A model generated the notes under the pieces. That model was not told the DNA's origin. It made no database searches and saw only the letters and a program-made list of their open reading frames with translations. This document shows, piece after piece, positions 43,748 to 52,279 of a stretch of 64,000 nucleotides of DNA (positions within the stretch are counted from its first letter, which is position 1; each line of letters starts with the position of its first letter). Source of the stretch: an uncultured Pelagibacteraceae bacterium (GTDB lineage: Bacteria; Pseudomonadota; Alphaproteobacteria; Pelagibacterales; Pelagibacteraceae); NCBI GenBank assembly GCA_902636075.1, contig CACPQM010000001.1, positions 124,001-188,000 of the forward strand. Direction: 5' to 3'. The position numbers and the translations under genes were made by a program.

Positions 43748-46153
43748 ATGCAAAATCATGCAAAAGTAGTCATCATAGGTGGCGGCGTAGTAGGCTGTTC
43801 CATTCTTTATCATTTATCAAAGTTTGGTTTAAAAGATTGTATTCTTCTTGAAAGAAATGAACTCACATCTGGATCCTCTTGGCATGCAGCTGGAAATGTA
43901 CATGTGATTTCATCTGACCCAAATATTTCTAGAATGATGGCTTATACAATCGGATTGTACAAAGAAATTGAAAAAGAGTCTGGCCATTCAGTTGGATTCA
44001 AATCAAGTGGGGGATTTTATTTGGCTTCAAATGATGTTTGGGCTGATTATTTAAAAAGAGAGAGGTCTAAAGCAAGATATATGGGTCTTGACCAAGAGTT
44101 TGTTTCTTTAGAGGAAGTAAAAAAGAAAAATCCTTTAATTGATCCATCAAGATACCTTCTAGCATTGTGGGATCCAATTGATGGGGAAGTAGACCCATCA
44201 GGTGTGACTTATGCTTTTGCTAAAGCAGCAAAAGTTCATGGTGGAAAATATTATACACATACAGTTGTAAAAGACACAAAACAAAAAGAGGATGGAAGTT
44301 GGGATGTGATAACTGACAAGGGCAATATAAAAGCTGAAATAGTTATTAACGCTGGAGGTTTATGGGCAAGAGAAGTTGGACAGCTTGCAGGAATTAATCT
44401 ACCAGTTCAACCAATGGAGCATCATTACTTAATCACTGAAGCTATTCCAGAAATTGAAGCAATGGGTGATCAAAGAATTCCTATTGGAACTGATTTTGAA
44501 GGTAACATTTATTTTAGACAAGAAGGAAAGGGAATGCTTCTTGGAACTTATGAACCAAAATCAACACCATGGAAGGTTGAAGGAACACCTATGAATTTTG
44601 GTCATGAGTTATTAGAACCAAAACTAGATAATATTCAAGATAGATTAGCAATAGGTTTTGAAAGAATGCCAGCGTTAGAAAAGGCAGGAATTAAAAATAT
44701 TGTAAATGGGCCTTTTACTTTTGGACCTGATGGATCACCATTAATTGGTCCTGTTCCCGGAATGAAAAATTATTGGGTAGCAGTGGGTGTAATGGCTGGT
44801 TTTTGTCAAGGAGGAGGAGTTGGAAAATGTATTGCTGAATGGATAATTGACGGAGAACCATCAATAGATGTTTGGGCAATGGATGTTGCAAGATTTGGAG
44901 ATTATGCATCACCTCAATACGGAACAATTAAATCTTCTGAAAATTATGAACGAAGATTTATTATGACATTTCCAAATGAAACTTTACCAAAAGGAAGAAA
45001 ACAAAAAACAACAGCTCTTTATGATCGGTTTGTAGAACAAGGAGCGGTTATGGGAGACAGCTTTGGTTTAGAAAATGTTTTGTGGTTTGCAAATGATAAA
45101 AAAGATGCATACGAAGAGCCAACTATAAAAAGATCTAGATCGCATAATTATGTCTCCAAAGAAGTTATTAATGTAAGAGAAAATGTTGGTTTTATTGAAG
45201 TTGCTAATTTTTCAAAACATCAATTTAAAGGAAAAGATGCAAGAAAATTTTTAGATCATATTATGGCAGGTAAGCTTCCAAATCCTGGAAGAATATCGTT
45301 ATCTCCAATGTTATCTTATAGAGGAAAATTATGTGGCGATCTTACAGTTTCATGCCTTGATGAAAACGAATTTATGGTTTTTGGTTCAGGTGCAGCTCAA
45401 GAAATGCATAGACGTTGGTTTGAAAGCCATTTAGATAAATTTAATGTTGAATATAAAAATAGATCAGATGAATTTCATGGAATATCTATAGCAGGACCTA
45501 ATTCGAGAAAAGTTTTAGAAAAAATAGTTAGAGACGATGTATCTAATGAAAAATTTAGATTTAGAGACTCAAGAAGAATGTTTGTTGGAGGTGTTCCAGC
45601 AATTATAAACCGAATTTCATTCACGGGTGAACTTGGTTATGAAATATATGTTGCGCCACATTTCCAAATTAAACTTTATGAGGAGTTAATGGAGGCGGGA
45701 AAAGAATTTGGTATTAAACCTTTTGGTGGAAGAGCTTTAATGTCTATGAGACTAGAGAAAAATTGGGGTGCGTGGACTTTAGACTATCGACCTGATTTTA
45801 CTGCTAAAGAAACTGGATTAGAAAGTTTCATTAATTGGAACAAAGAATTTATTGGTAAAGAAAAAGCTAAACAAGACAATAGCTCGAATAGATTAGTTCC
45901 TTTAATAATTCAAACAAACGACATAGATGTCACAAACAATGAAGCAGTAATGAAGGGAGATAATAGCATTGGGTATATAACTTCAGGTGGATTTGCTCAT
46001 TTTGTAAATAAAAGTGTTGCTTTTTCATATCTAGATCAAAAAAATTTATCATCTGAAGATGGAATACAAGTAGAAATTAATGGTGATTTATTCAATTGTT
46101 CAATTATCAAAGAACCACTTTATGATCCAAGTGGAGAAAAAATGAGAGGGTAA
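43748..46153 (+). CDS. Dimethylglycine dehydrogenase-like FAD-GcvT fusion (first copy)
   Basis: 801 residues. N-terminal DAO domain: KVVIIGGGVVGCSILYHLS, and LTSGSSWHAAG, whose His matches the covalent FAD histidine of DMGDH. C-terminal GcvT domain from about residue 430, with ISIAGPNSRKVLEKI, ISFTGELGYEIYVAPHFQ and a THF-binding core. DMGDH oxidises dimethylglycine to sarcosine and gives 5,10-methylene-THF. It lies 1 bp after bhmT and overlaps the methyltransferase gene. A second DMGDH-like gene at 53.0 kb is linked to ETF. The two may differ in substrate; dimethylglycine is the likely one here. Confidence 0.87.
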   Translation: MQNHAKVVIIGGGVVGCSILYHLSKFGLKDCILLERNELTSGSSWHAAGNVHVISSDPNISRMMAYTIGLYKEIEKESGHSVGFKSSGGFYLASNDVWADYLKRERSKARYMGLDQEFVSLEEVKKKNPLIDPSRYLLALWDPIDGEVDPSGVTYAFAKAAKVHGGKYYTHTVVKDTKQKEDGSWDVITDKGNIKAEIVINAGGLWAREVGQLAGINLPVQPMEHHYLITEAIPEIEAMGDQRIPIGTDFEGNIYFRQEGKGMLLGTYEPKSTPWKVEGTPMNFGHELLEPKLDNIQDRLAIGFERMPALEKAGIKNIVNGPFTFGPDGSPLIGPVPGMKNYWVAVGVMAGFCQGGGVGKCIAEWIIDGEPSIDVWAMDVARFGDYASPQYGTIKSSENYERRFIMTFPNETLPKGRKQKTTALYDRFVEQGAVMGDSFGLENVLWFANDKKDAYEEPTIKRSRSHNYVSKEVINVRENVGFIEVANFSKHQFKGKDARKFLDHIMAGKLPNPGRISLSPMLSYRGKLCGDLTVSCLDENEFMVFGSGAAQEMHRRWFESHLDKFNVEYKNRSDEFHGISIAGPNSRKVLEKIVRDDVSNEKFRFRDSRRMFVGGVPAIINRISFTGELGYEIYVAPHFQIKLYEELMEAGKEFGIKPFGGRALMSMRLEKNWGAWTLDYRPDFTAKETGLESFINWNKEFIGKEKAKQDNSSNRLVPLIIQTNDIDVTNNEAVMKGDNSIGYITSGGFAHFVNKSVAFSYLDQKNLSSEDGIQVEINGDLFNCSIIKEPLYDPSGEKMRG

Positions 46154-46782
46154 TGGCCCAAAAAGATGTAGGTAACAAAGTTCCAATTTATAAACTAAAA
46201 GAAACAAAAGAGGTGATGGATTTTTATGACGAATGGGGTTTGGATAATAAATATGATAAAGATATGGTTGAATGGAATTATACTGGCCCAAAGGAAACAG
46301 CAGAAGTTTTCAATAAACATCAAAAAGAAAAAGATATTAATATTTATGATGCTGGATGTGGAACTGGATTGGTTGGTGTAGAATTGAAAAAGTATGGTTT
46401 CACTAATTTTTTTGGTGCCGATCTATCCCAAAAACTTTTAGATTTGGTTCCAAATAACCTTTATAAAAAATTAGATAAAGTAGATTTAAATAAACCAATC
46501 AAGGAAAAGGATGATCAATATGATGCTTTAATGTGTGTGGGCACATTTACTTTTGGACATGTAAAACCACCTGCATTAGATGAGTTTATTAGAATTACTA
46601 AAAATAAAGGTCTAATTTGTTTCACTATTAACGAGGGAATATATGAGGAATATGGATTTGATAAAAAAATCAAACAATTAAAAAATGAAAATAAATGGAA
46701 AGAAATAGAGTTTTTTAAATCTGATTATATTGCTAGTAAAGATGTAAATGCATGGCTTGGTCTATATGAAGTGACAAAATAA
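46153..46782 (+). CDS. SAM-dependent class I methyltransferase
   Basis: 209 residues. The SAM-binding glycine motif is NIYDAGCGTGLVGVELKKYG, then acidic FFGADLSQKLLDL, and CVGTFTFGHVKPPALDEF is the motif 4/5 region. The fold matches small-molecule methyltransferases such as UbiE/WBSCR27-like enzymes. TAATG coupling to the DMGDH-like gene and 1-bp spacing to the Rieske gene place it in a betaine/methylamine operon. It may make, rather than break, a methylated compound; the substrate is unknown. Confidence 0.8.
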   Translation: MAQKDVGNKVPIYKLKETKEVMDFYDEWGLDNKYDKDMVEWNYTGPKETAEVFNKHQKEKDINIYDAGCGTGLVGVELKKYGFTNFFGADLSQKLLDLVPNNLYKKLDKVDLNKPIKEKDDQYDALMCVGTFTFGHVKPPALDEFIRITKNKGLICFTINEGIYEEYGFDKKIKQLKNENKWKEIEFFKSDYIASKDVNAWLGLYEVTK

Positions 46783-46783
46783 A

Positions 46784-47959
46784 ATGTCAGCAATTTATAA
46801 AATTATAGATAAAAAAAAATTAGATATAGTTAAGAAATCAATTTCAAAAGCACATGGACTCCCCAACGAATGTTATACAAGTAAAGATTATACTTTAATA
46901 GAAAGAGAGAAAATATTTGAAAATAAATGGACTGTAATAGGAGTAGCAAGTTCTTTGCCAAATATCGGCGATGTAAAACCATTTAACTTGTTAGGACTGC
47001 CATTATTTTTAGTAAGGAATAAAAAAGATCAGATAAAAGTTTTTCATAACGTCTGTAGTCATAGAGGAGTAAAGCTAGTAAACAAAAAAGGCAATATTAG
47101 AAATGTTATCAGATGTCCTTATCATTCATGGTCATACACATCAGATGGAAAGCTAATTGCAACACCTCATATAGGTGGGATGAACCAACATAGTAGCCCA
47201 AAATTTAAAAAAAATAAAAACAATTTAAAAGAAATAAGATCATGTGTTTGGTTAGATTTAATTTTTATTAATATTAGTAACAACGAAATTCCATTTGAAA
47301 AATATATTAAACCCTTAAGTGATAGGTGGGCTAAATTTTGGAAAAAAAAAGATAGAAAATTAATTAATCATGCAAATGATTTTGGTTATTTTAAAATAAA
47401 TGCAAAATGTAATTGGAAATTTGCAATTGAAAATTATTGTGAAAGTTATCATTTGCCATGGGTTCATCCAGGTTTAAATTCTTATTCAAAAATTGAAGAT
47501 CACTATCATATTCAAGGATTACCAAACCGCTTTGCAGGCCAAGGCACAGTTGTTTACAATCCAAAATTTAAAGGTAAGAAAAAATTTCCTTGCTTTCCTA
47601 ACTGGCCCAAAGAAAAAGAAAATATTGCAGAGTATGTAGCTTTGTTTCCCAATGTTATGTTAGGTATACATAAAGATCATTTCTACGCATATTGGTTAGA
47701 ACCTATTAGTCATAAAAAAACCTTAGAGCATATGGAAATATATTACGTAGGTGAAAAAGCCTCAAAATCATTAGAGTTTAAACCATTAAGAAAACAAAAT
47801 CATAAATTGTGGGAAGATATTCAAAAAGAAGATGTTGGTATAATTCAAAGAATGCAATTAGGCCGCAACTCACATGCATATAATGGTGGAAATTTTTCTC
47901 CTGATATGGATAATCCAACACATCAATTTCACAAGTGGGTGGCAACTCACATTGTGTAG
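46784..47959 (+). CDS. Rieske aromatic-ring-type oxygenase, GbcA/choline-monooxygenase-like
   Basis: 391 residues. The Rieske 2Fe-2S site is VCSHRGVKLVNKKGNIRNVIRCPYHSW (CxH and CxxH). The mononuclear iron site is in ENYCESYHLPWVHPGL, with a C-terminal acidic ligand expected in HKLWEDIQKEDVG. It resembles GbcA-type glycine betaine monooxygenases and choline monooxygenases, which remove one N-methyl as formaldehyde. No matching reductase is nearby. The presence of BHMT beside it would make glycine betaine demethylation redundant, so another quaternary amine (for example proline betaine or carnitine) is possible. It overlaps the SET gene frame at the end but not the SET start at 47974. Confidence 0.82.
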   Translation: MSAIYKIIDKKKLDIVKKSISKAHGLPNECYTSKDYTLIEREKIFENKWTVIGVASSLPNIGDVKPFNLLGLPLFLVRNKKDQIKVFHNVCSHRGVKLVNKKGNIRNVIRCPYHSWSYTSDGKLIATPHIGGMNQHSSPKFKKNKNNLKEIRSCVWLDLIFINISNNEIPFEKYIKPLSDRWAKFWKKKDRKLINHANDFGYFKINAKCNWKFAIENYCESYHLPWVHPGLNSYSKIEDHYHIQGLPNRFAGQGTVVYNPKFKGKKKFPCFPNWPKEKENIAEYVALFPNVMLGIHKDHFYAYWLEPISHKKTLEHMEIYYVGEKASKSLEFKPLRKQNHKLWEDIQKEDVGIIQRMQLGRNSHAYNGGNFSPDMDNPTHQFHKWVATHIV

Positions 47960-47973
47960 AAAGTGCGAAATAT

Positions 47974-48414
47974 ATGTACAGACCTTTACCAGATGCATTA
48001 ACAATAAAAAGTTCACCAATCGAAGGTTTGGGATTATTCGCAACCAAAGAAATTAAAGCTAATACTTTTATCGGAATTACTCACATAAGAGATGAGCAGT
48101 TTGAAAATAAATATATAAGAACTCCATTAGGTGGTTTTTATAATCATTCTGACAATCCTACAGTTCAAAGAATGGTATCAAATATTTTACCTACATTAAA
48201 ATTTGGTGATCCAATTGATCCTACCGCAAAAGCAAAAAAATTTAACAAAAATGACGATAATTTAGAAAACATGTATTATAATTTAAGAGAGAAACCAAAC
48301 GCAAAATATTTTTTTATGGTTTCAATAAAAGATTTGAAACCAGGAGATGAGCTTTGTGCAAATTATAATTTATACACCTATCCAAAAACAGGAGTTGGTG
48401 TACAGATGTTATAG
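47974..48414 (+). CDS. Small SET-domain protein
   Basis: 146 residues from ATG 47974; the track starts 13 codons upstream inside the Rieske gene. SET landmarks are SSPIEGLGLFATKEIKANTFIG, FYNHSDNPTVQR (the NHS motif) and DELCANYNLYTY (the tyrosine motif). SET domains transfer methyl groups from SAM to lysine side chains. The gene lies 14 bp after the Rieske gene and 2 bp before an M24-family gene, so it is operonic. A bacterial SET domain in a methyl-compound operon is unusual. The target protein is unknown. Confidence 0.85.
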   Translation: MYRPLPDALTIKSSPIEGLGLFATKEIKANTFIGITHIRDEQFENKYIRTPLGGFYNHSDNPTVQRMVSNILPTLKFGDPIDPTAKAKKFNKNDDNLENMYYNLREKPNAKYFFMVSIKDLKPGDELCANYNLYTYPKTGVGVQML

Positions 48415-48416
48415 AG

Positions 48417-49652
48417 ATGAAGTTTAACAGAAAAATTCTTTCAGAAAACCAACCAATTAAGAAATATATTTCAAAAAAAAGATTAAGAGAAGATGAAATA
48501 GATTTTGACGAACTTAGATCTTATAGACTTGACAGATTAAGAAATGAATTAAAGAAAAATAATATAGAGGCATGTATTTTATTTGATCCAGTAAATGTAA
48601 GGTATGCATTAGATACTGTGAATATGAGTGTTTATAATATGCATAATCTTACAAGATATTGTTTTATCTCTGTTGATGGTCCAACAATATTATATGAATA
48701 TTTTAACTGTGAAATATTATCTAAAGGTCTCAATTTAATAGATGAAATAAGACCAGCAATTACTTGGGATTATTTTAGCAATGGTGACCAATCAGAGTTG
48801 CAACTTAAAAAATGGGTCAATGAAGTAAATGATTTATCTAACTCTTATTTTAAAAGTAAAAAAATCGCAATTGATGTAATCAATGGTCCAGCCGTAAATG
48901 AGCTTAATAAAAAAGGAATTCAAGTTTTAGAAGCGAAAAAAATACTTGAACAGGCTAGAGTTATTAAATCTTCTGAAGAAATTAAATGCATGCGAGCAGC
49001 TTTAGATGTTGCTGATATTGGAATAATTAAAATGAGAGATTATTTGAAATCAGGAATTACTGAAGATGAGTTATGGTCGATTTTACATAAAACGAACATT
49101 GAAAATGGTGGAGAGTGGATAGAGTGTAGAATATTATCTTCAGGCTCTAGAACCAATCCTTGGATGCAAGAAAGTAGTAATAAGATTATTCAAGATGGTG
49201 AGATCGTATCCTTTGATACAGATATGGTAGGCCCTTATGGATATTGTGCAGATATTTCTAGAGCTTTTGTTTGTGGAAATAAATTTAATGAACATCAAAA
49301 AAAAATTTATTCAACAGCAGTTGAGCAGATTGACTATAATTCAAGATTAATTAAAAATGGAGTATCATTTAGAGAATTTACTGAAAAGGCATGGATACTT
49401 CCTGAAAAATATTACGGAAATAGATATTCAGTCATGCTTCATGGAATAGGTTTATGTGATGAGTGGCCAGCAATTAGATATCCGACTGATGGTGGAGAAA
49501 GAAGCGGTATATTTCAAAAAAATATGACAATTACTCTAGAAAGTTATATCGGCGAAGTTGGAGGTCATGAGGGAGTGAAATTAGAACAACAATATTTAGT
49601 TGGCGAAAATGGATTAGAATTAATGTCTCATCATCCTTTAGAACAAATTTAA
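48417..49652 (+). CDS. M24-family protein closely resembling DMSP lyase DddP
   Basis: 411 residues, no signal peptide. It has an M24 creatinase-like N-domain (about 30-180, with LFDPVNVRYALDTVNM) and a pita-bread C-domain. The metal ligands expected for DddP can be located: Asp267 and Asp269 (SFDTDMVG), Asp279 (CADISRAF), His342 (LHGIGLCDEW), Glu375 (TLESYI) and Glu390 (KLEQQY). Asp348, in HGIGLCDEWP, matches the catalytic Asp of DddP. WIECRILSSGSRTNPWMQE also resembles DddP. DddP cleaves DMSP to DMS and acrylate. The neighbouring genes are betaine-related. It could instead act on another onium compound, so no gene symbol is given. Confidence 0.75.
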   Translation: MKFNRKILSENQPIKKYISKKRLREDEIDFDELRSYRLDRLRNELKKNNIEACILFDPVNVRYALDTVNMSVYNMHNLTRYCFISVDGPTILYEYFNCEILSKGLNLIDEIRPAITWDYFSNGDQSELQLKKWVNEVNDLSNSYFKSKKIAIDVINGPAVNELNKKGIQVLEAKKILEQARVIKSSEEIKCMRAALDVADIGIIKMRDYLKSGITEDELWSILHKTNIENGGEWIECRILSSGSRTNPWMQESSNKIIQDGEIVSFDTDMVGPYGYCADISRAFVCGNKFNEHQKKIYSTAVEQIDYNSRLIKNGVSFREFTEKAWILPEKYYGNRYSVMLHGIGLCDEWPAIRYPTDGGERSGIFQKNMTITLESYIGEVGGHEGVKLEQQYLVGENGLELMSHHPLEQI

Positions 49653-50059
49653 TGAAAATAGTTTTAATTATGGGTTTGCCTGGGGCTGGCAAAACAACAT
49701 TGGCAGAAGAACTTGCTCCAAAACTGAATGCAAAAAGATTAAATGCTGACGAAGTTAGAAAAGAAGCAAATGATTGGGATTTTTCTGAGGAGGGTAGAAA
49801 AAGACAAGCTAAAAGAATGGCAGACTTTGCTTTAAAGCTGAAAAATCAAGGAAATTATGTTGTGGCAGATTTTATTTGCCCAACTCCAGAAGCAAGAAGT
49901 TTATTCCCTGCAGATTTTGTTATTTGGGTAGACACGATTAAAGAAGGAAGGTTTGACGATACTAATCAAATGTTTGTCAAACCAGAAAAATATGATTTTC
50001 ATGTAACTACTCAAGATGCTAAGTTTTGGGCGGATAAAATAATAAAGGAGATATCATAA
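49652..50059 (+). CDS. Small P-loop kinase (adenylylsulfate-kinase-like)
   Basis: 135 residues. Walker A is IMGLPGAGKTTLAEELA. The Walker B/acidic part appears in VVADFICPTPEARSLF. Size and the DEVRKEANDW segment resemble APS kinase, but the usual lid region is shorter. It overlaps the M24 gene and the next nucleotidyltransferase gene (both TAATG), giving a coupled trio. It may phosphorylate a small alcohol or nucleotide intermediate, with the next gene adding a nucleotide. The substrate is unknown; assimilatory sulfate APS kinase is a weak alternative. Confidence 0.75.
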   Translation: MKIVLIMGLPGAGKTTLAEELAPKLNAKRLNADEVRKEANDWDFSEEGRKRQAKRMADFALKLKNQGNYVVADFICPTPEARSLFPADFVIWVDTIKEGRFDDTNQMFVKPEKYDFHVTTQDAKFWADKIIKEIS

Positions 50060-50433
50060 TGAGTTATGAATGGGATAATAAAAAACCAACAGCACAAATG
50101 CTTGGAAGATGGCAGCCATTTCATGAGGGTCACTATACTTTATTTAAAGAGATCATCAAAAAGACCGGTCAAGTGTGTATTCAAATAAGAGACGTTCAAG
50201 GAGTTGATGACAATCCATTCGACTTTGAAACGGTAAAAAAAAATATTGAAAATAAATTAAATCCTGAATTTGAAGGAAGATTTAAAATAATGATGGTGCC
50301 AAATATTACAAATATTTGTTATGGGAGAGGAGTTGGTTACAAAATTGAGGAGATAGTATTGTCTGAAGAAATACAAAAAATTTCTGCCACAAAAATTAGA
50401 GCTAAAATGCGTGAAGACGGAGAATTAAAATAA
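50059..50433 (+). CDS. Nucleotidyltransferase (cytidylyltransferase-like)
   Basis: 124 residues. The HxGH-type motif is GRWQPFHEGHYTLF, and ISATKIRAKM is the second nucleotide-binding motif (ISxTxxR). These define small adenylyl/cytidylyltransferases such as NMN or glycerol-phosphate nucleotidyltransferases. It is shorter than TagD-like enzymes of about 130 residues but has both motifs. It is coupled by TAATG to the kinase gene. A phosphorylated alcohol or nicotinamide-like substrate is inferred from the family; the product is not known. Confidence 0.8.
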   Translation: MSYEWDNKKPTAQMLGRWQPFHEGHYTLFKEIIKKTGQVCIQIRDVQGVDDNPFDFETVKKNIENKLNPEFEGRFKIMMVPNITNICYGRGVGYKIEEIVLSEEIQKISATKIRAKMREDGELK

Positions 50434-50447
50434 TTATAAACTTTAAT

Positions 50448-51221
50448 ATGAATGTAAAAACAAGAAAATTAGGTAATGGAATTACAAATGTGGTAATTAA
50501 TGATCCTAAAACCTATAATTCTCTATCATTTAAAACTTTAAGAGATCTTTTAAATACATTTATTAGTTTAGATAAAGATAATGATACTAGGGTAATAATA
50601 TTAGAAGGTTCCGGTAAAGGTTTTAGCGCTGGTCATAATCTTAAAGAAGTAGGTGGAATAAAAAACAGGTCAAACCACTTAAAATTATTTAATCTTTGTT
50701 CAAAATTAATGATGAAAATTGTTGAAGGAAAGAAACCAGTTATTGCAAAAGTGCATGGTGCAGCTTATGCAGCTGGATGTCAGTTAGCTGCAAGTTGTGA
50801 CCTTGCATACAGCACAACAACAGCTACATTTGCAACACCTGGAGTAAATATTGGATTGTTTTGCAGTACGCCAATGGTTGCTGTTAGTAGAAAGGTGACT
50901 AGAAAAATTATGATGAAGATGCTTTTAACTGGAGAGCCAATAAATGCTAAATATGCAAAAGATATTGGTTTAATTAATGATTGTTTTTCAAGTAAAAAAC
51001 TTAATTCAGAAGTTTTAAAAATTGCCAAAACCATTTCTTCAAAATCAAATTTAACAATTAAAATTGGTAAACAAGCTTTCTACAAACAATTAGAAATGCC
51101 ATTAGGAGATGCATACAAATTTACGAGTAAAATGATGACTTTAAATATGGCCTCAAAAGATGCAAAAGAGGGAATATCAGCTTTTTTACAAAAAAGAAAA
51201 CCTAACTGGAAAAATAAATAA
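50448..51221 (+). CDS. Enoyl-CoA hydratase/isomerase family protein (ECHDC3-like)
   Basis: 257 residues. Crotonase oxyanion-hole parts are GSGKGFSAGHNLKEVG and AAYAAGCQLAASCDLAYS. NIGLFCSTPMVAVSR resembles ECHDC3-type members. It acts on CoA thioesters by hydration, hydrolysis or isomerisation. In DMSP users crotonases of this kind process acryloyl-CoA, and an AcuI-like reductase lies at 60.3 kb. That reading is an inference. It starts 14 bp after the nucleotidyltransferase gene. Confidence 0.85.
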   Translation: MNVKTRKLGNGITNVVINDPKTYNSLSFKTLRDLLNTFISLDKDNDTRVIILEGSGKGFSAGHNLKEVGGIKNRSNHLKLFNLCSKLMMKIVEGKKPVIAKVHGAAYAAGCQLAASCDLAYSTTTATFATPGVNIGLFCSTPMVAVSRKVTRKIMMKMLLTGEPINAKYAKDIGLINDCFSSKKLNSEVLKIAKTISSKSNLTIKIGKQAFYKQLEMPLGDAYKFTSKMMTLNMASKDAKEGISAFLQKRKPNWKNK

Positions 51222-51242
51222 TAATTATTTTAAATTTTAATT

Positions 51243-51710
51243 ATGAACGACGATCAAATTAAATCTATTTTAAGAAAATCAAAAGTCATAGCAATGATTG
51301 GCGTAAGTTCTGAGAAAAAAGGGGAAGATAAAAAAAATCTTAAAAGAAAACCTGCAAACGTAGTCATGAAGTATATGCAAAACTTTGGTTATAAAGTGAT
51401 ACCCATAAACCCTTTTGCAGTAGGTGAAATTGTAAATGGTGAGCCAATGGTTGAAAGCTTGGATAAAATCAAAGAAGAAATCGATATAGTTGATGTTTTT
51501 AGACCTTCAAATGAAGCAGAGGGCATTGCAAAAGAAGCAATTCAAAAAGGAACTAAAGTATTATGGTTACAGTATGGAATTCATAGCGATGAGGCTCAAG
51601 TGATTGCTGACAAAGAAAATATTGAATTTATTTCCAATAGATGCATAAAGCAGGAATATCAAAAACTTTTTCAAAAATCTAATCCAGTTTTTCCAGTTCT
51701 TAAAGACTAA
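51243..51710 (+). CDS. CoA-binding domain protein (YccU-like)
   Basis: 155 residues. VIAMIGVSSEKKGEDKKN is the CoA/nucleotide-binding turn of the succinyl-CoA synthetase alpha-like fold. FGYKVIPINPFAVGEIVNGEPMVESLDKI and LWLQYGIHSDEAQVIA are standard in this family. NRCIKQEYQKLF is the conserved C-terminal cysteine region. Role is unknown across bacteria. It overlaps the next gene (TAATG). Confidence 0.88.
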   Translation: MNDDQIKSILRKSKVIAMIGVSSEKKGEDKKNLKRKPANVVMKYMQNFGYKVIPINPFAVGEIVNGEPMVESLDKIKEEIDIVDVFRPSNEAEGIAKEAIQKGTKVLWLQYGIHSDEAQVIADKENIEFISNRCIKQEYQKLFQKSNPVFPVLKD

Positions 51711-52279
51711 TGAAAAAAGTATTTTTGGTTTATGGCCATTATAATGAAAAATCTTTCAATTCAGCAATCAAAGATGCGTTTATAAAATCAGCAGAAGAAA
51801 AAGGTCATTCAGTAGAATGTATAGATTTATATAAAGAAAAGTTTAACCCAGTATATGCTGGTGAAAAAGCTGACGAAGTAGTTTTAGATCACAGAAAAAA
51901 AATAGATGAATCTGATTTAATTGTCCTTGTAGCACCTATTTGGAACTATAGAATGCCAGCAATATTAGAGGGTTGGATAGATAAAGTATTAGCACCACCT
52001 TGGGCTTTTTCTTTTAAGAAACTTATCGGTAACCATGGATATGCTGTAGGAAAACTAAAAAGTAAAAAAGCTATAATTTTCTGCACATATGGCTCTCCAA
52101 GATTTTCAATTACAGATTTTTTTTTAAATTTACCCCTCAGAAGAATTAAAAAAGGTATTTTTAATAAGTGTGGTATTTATGACATTGCCTATAAACGATA
52201 TTTTGCTGTACCATTTGTCTCAAATGAAAAAAGAATTGAATTTTTGGAAGATGTTAAAAATACAGCCAGCAATCTATAG
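51710..52279 (+). CDS. NAD(P)H-dependent flavodoxin-fold oxidoreductase (quinone-reductase-like)
   Basis: 189 residues. The flavodoxin-like fold of the KefF/MdaB/NQO2 family is visible in VFLVYGHYNEKSFNSAIKDAF (FMN phosphate loop), YKEKFNPVYAG, LIVLVAPIWNYRMPAILEGWIDKVLAPPWAF and FCTYGSPRFSI. It reduces quinones or related electrophiles with NAD(P)H. It is coupled by TAATG to the CoA-binding protein gene. The substrate is unknown. Confidence 0.85.
   Translation: MKKVFLVYGHYNEKSFNSAIKDAFIKSAEEKGHSVECIDLYKEKFNPVYAGEKADEVVLDHRKKIDESDLIVLVAPIWNYRMPAILEGWIDKVLAPPWAFSFKKLIGNHGYAVGKLKSKKAIIFCTYGSPRFSITDFFLNLPLRRIKKGIFNKCGIYDIAYKRYFAVPFVSNEKRIEFLEDVKNTASNL

Noticed and set aside
47935-47973. Upstream start for the SET protein given by the ORF track.
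   Set aside because: It lies inside the Rieske gene and adds 13 residues without SET similarity; ATG at 47974 fits the family start better.
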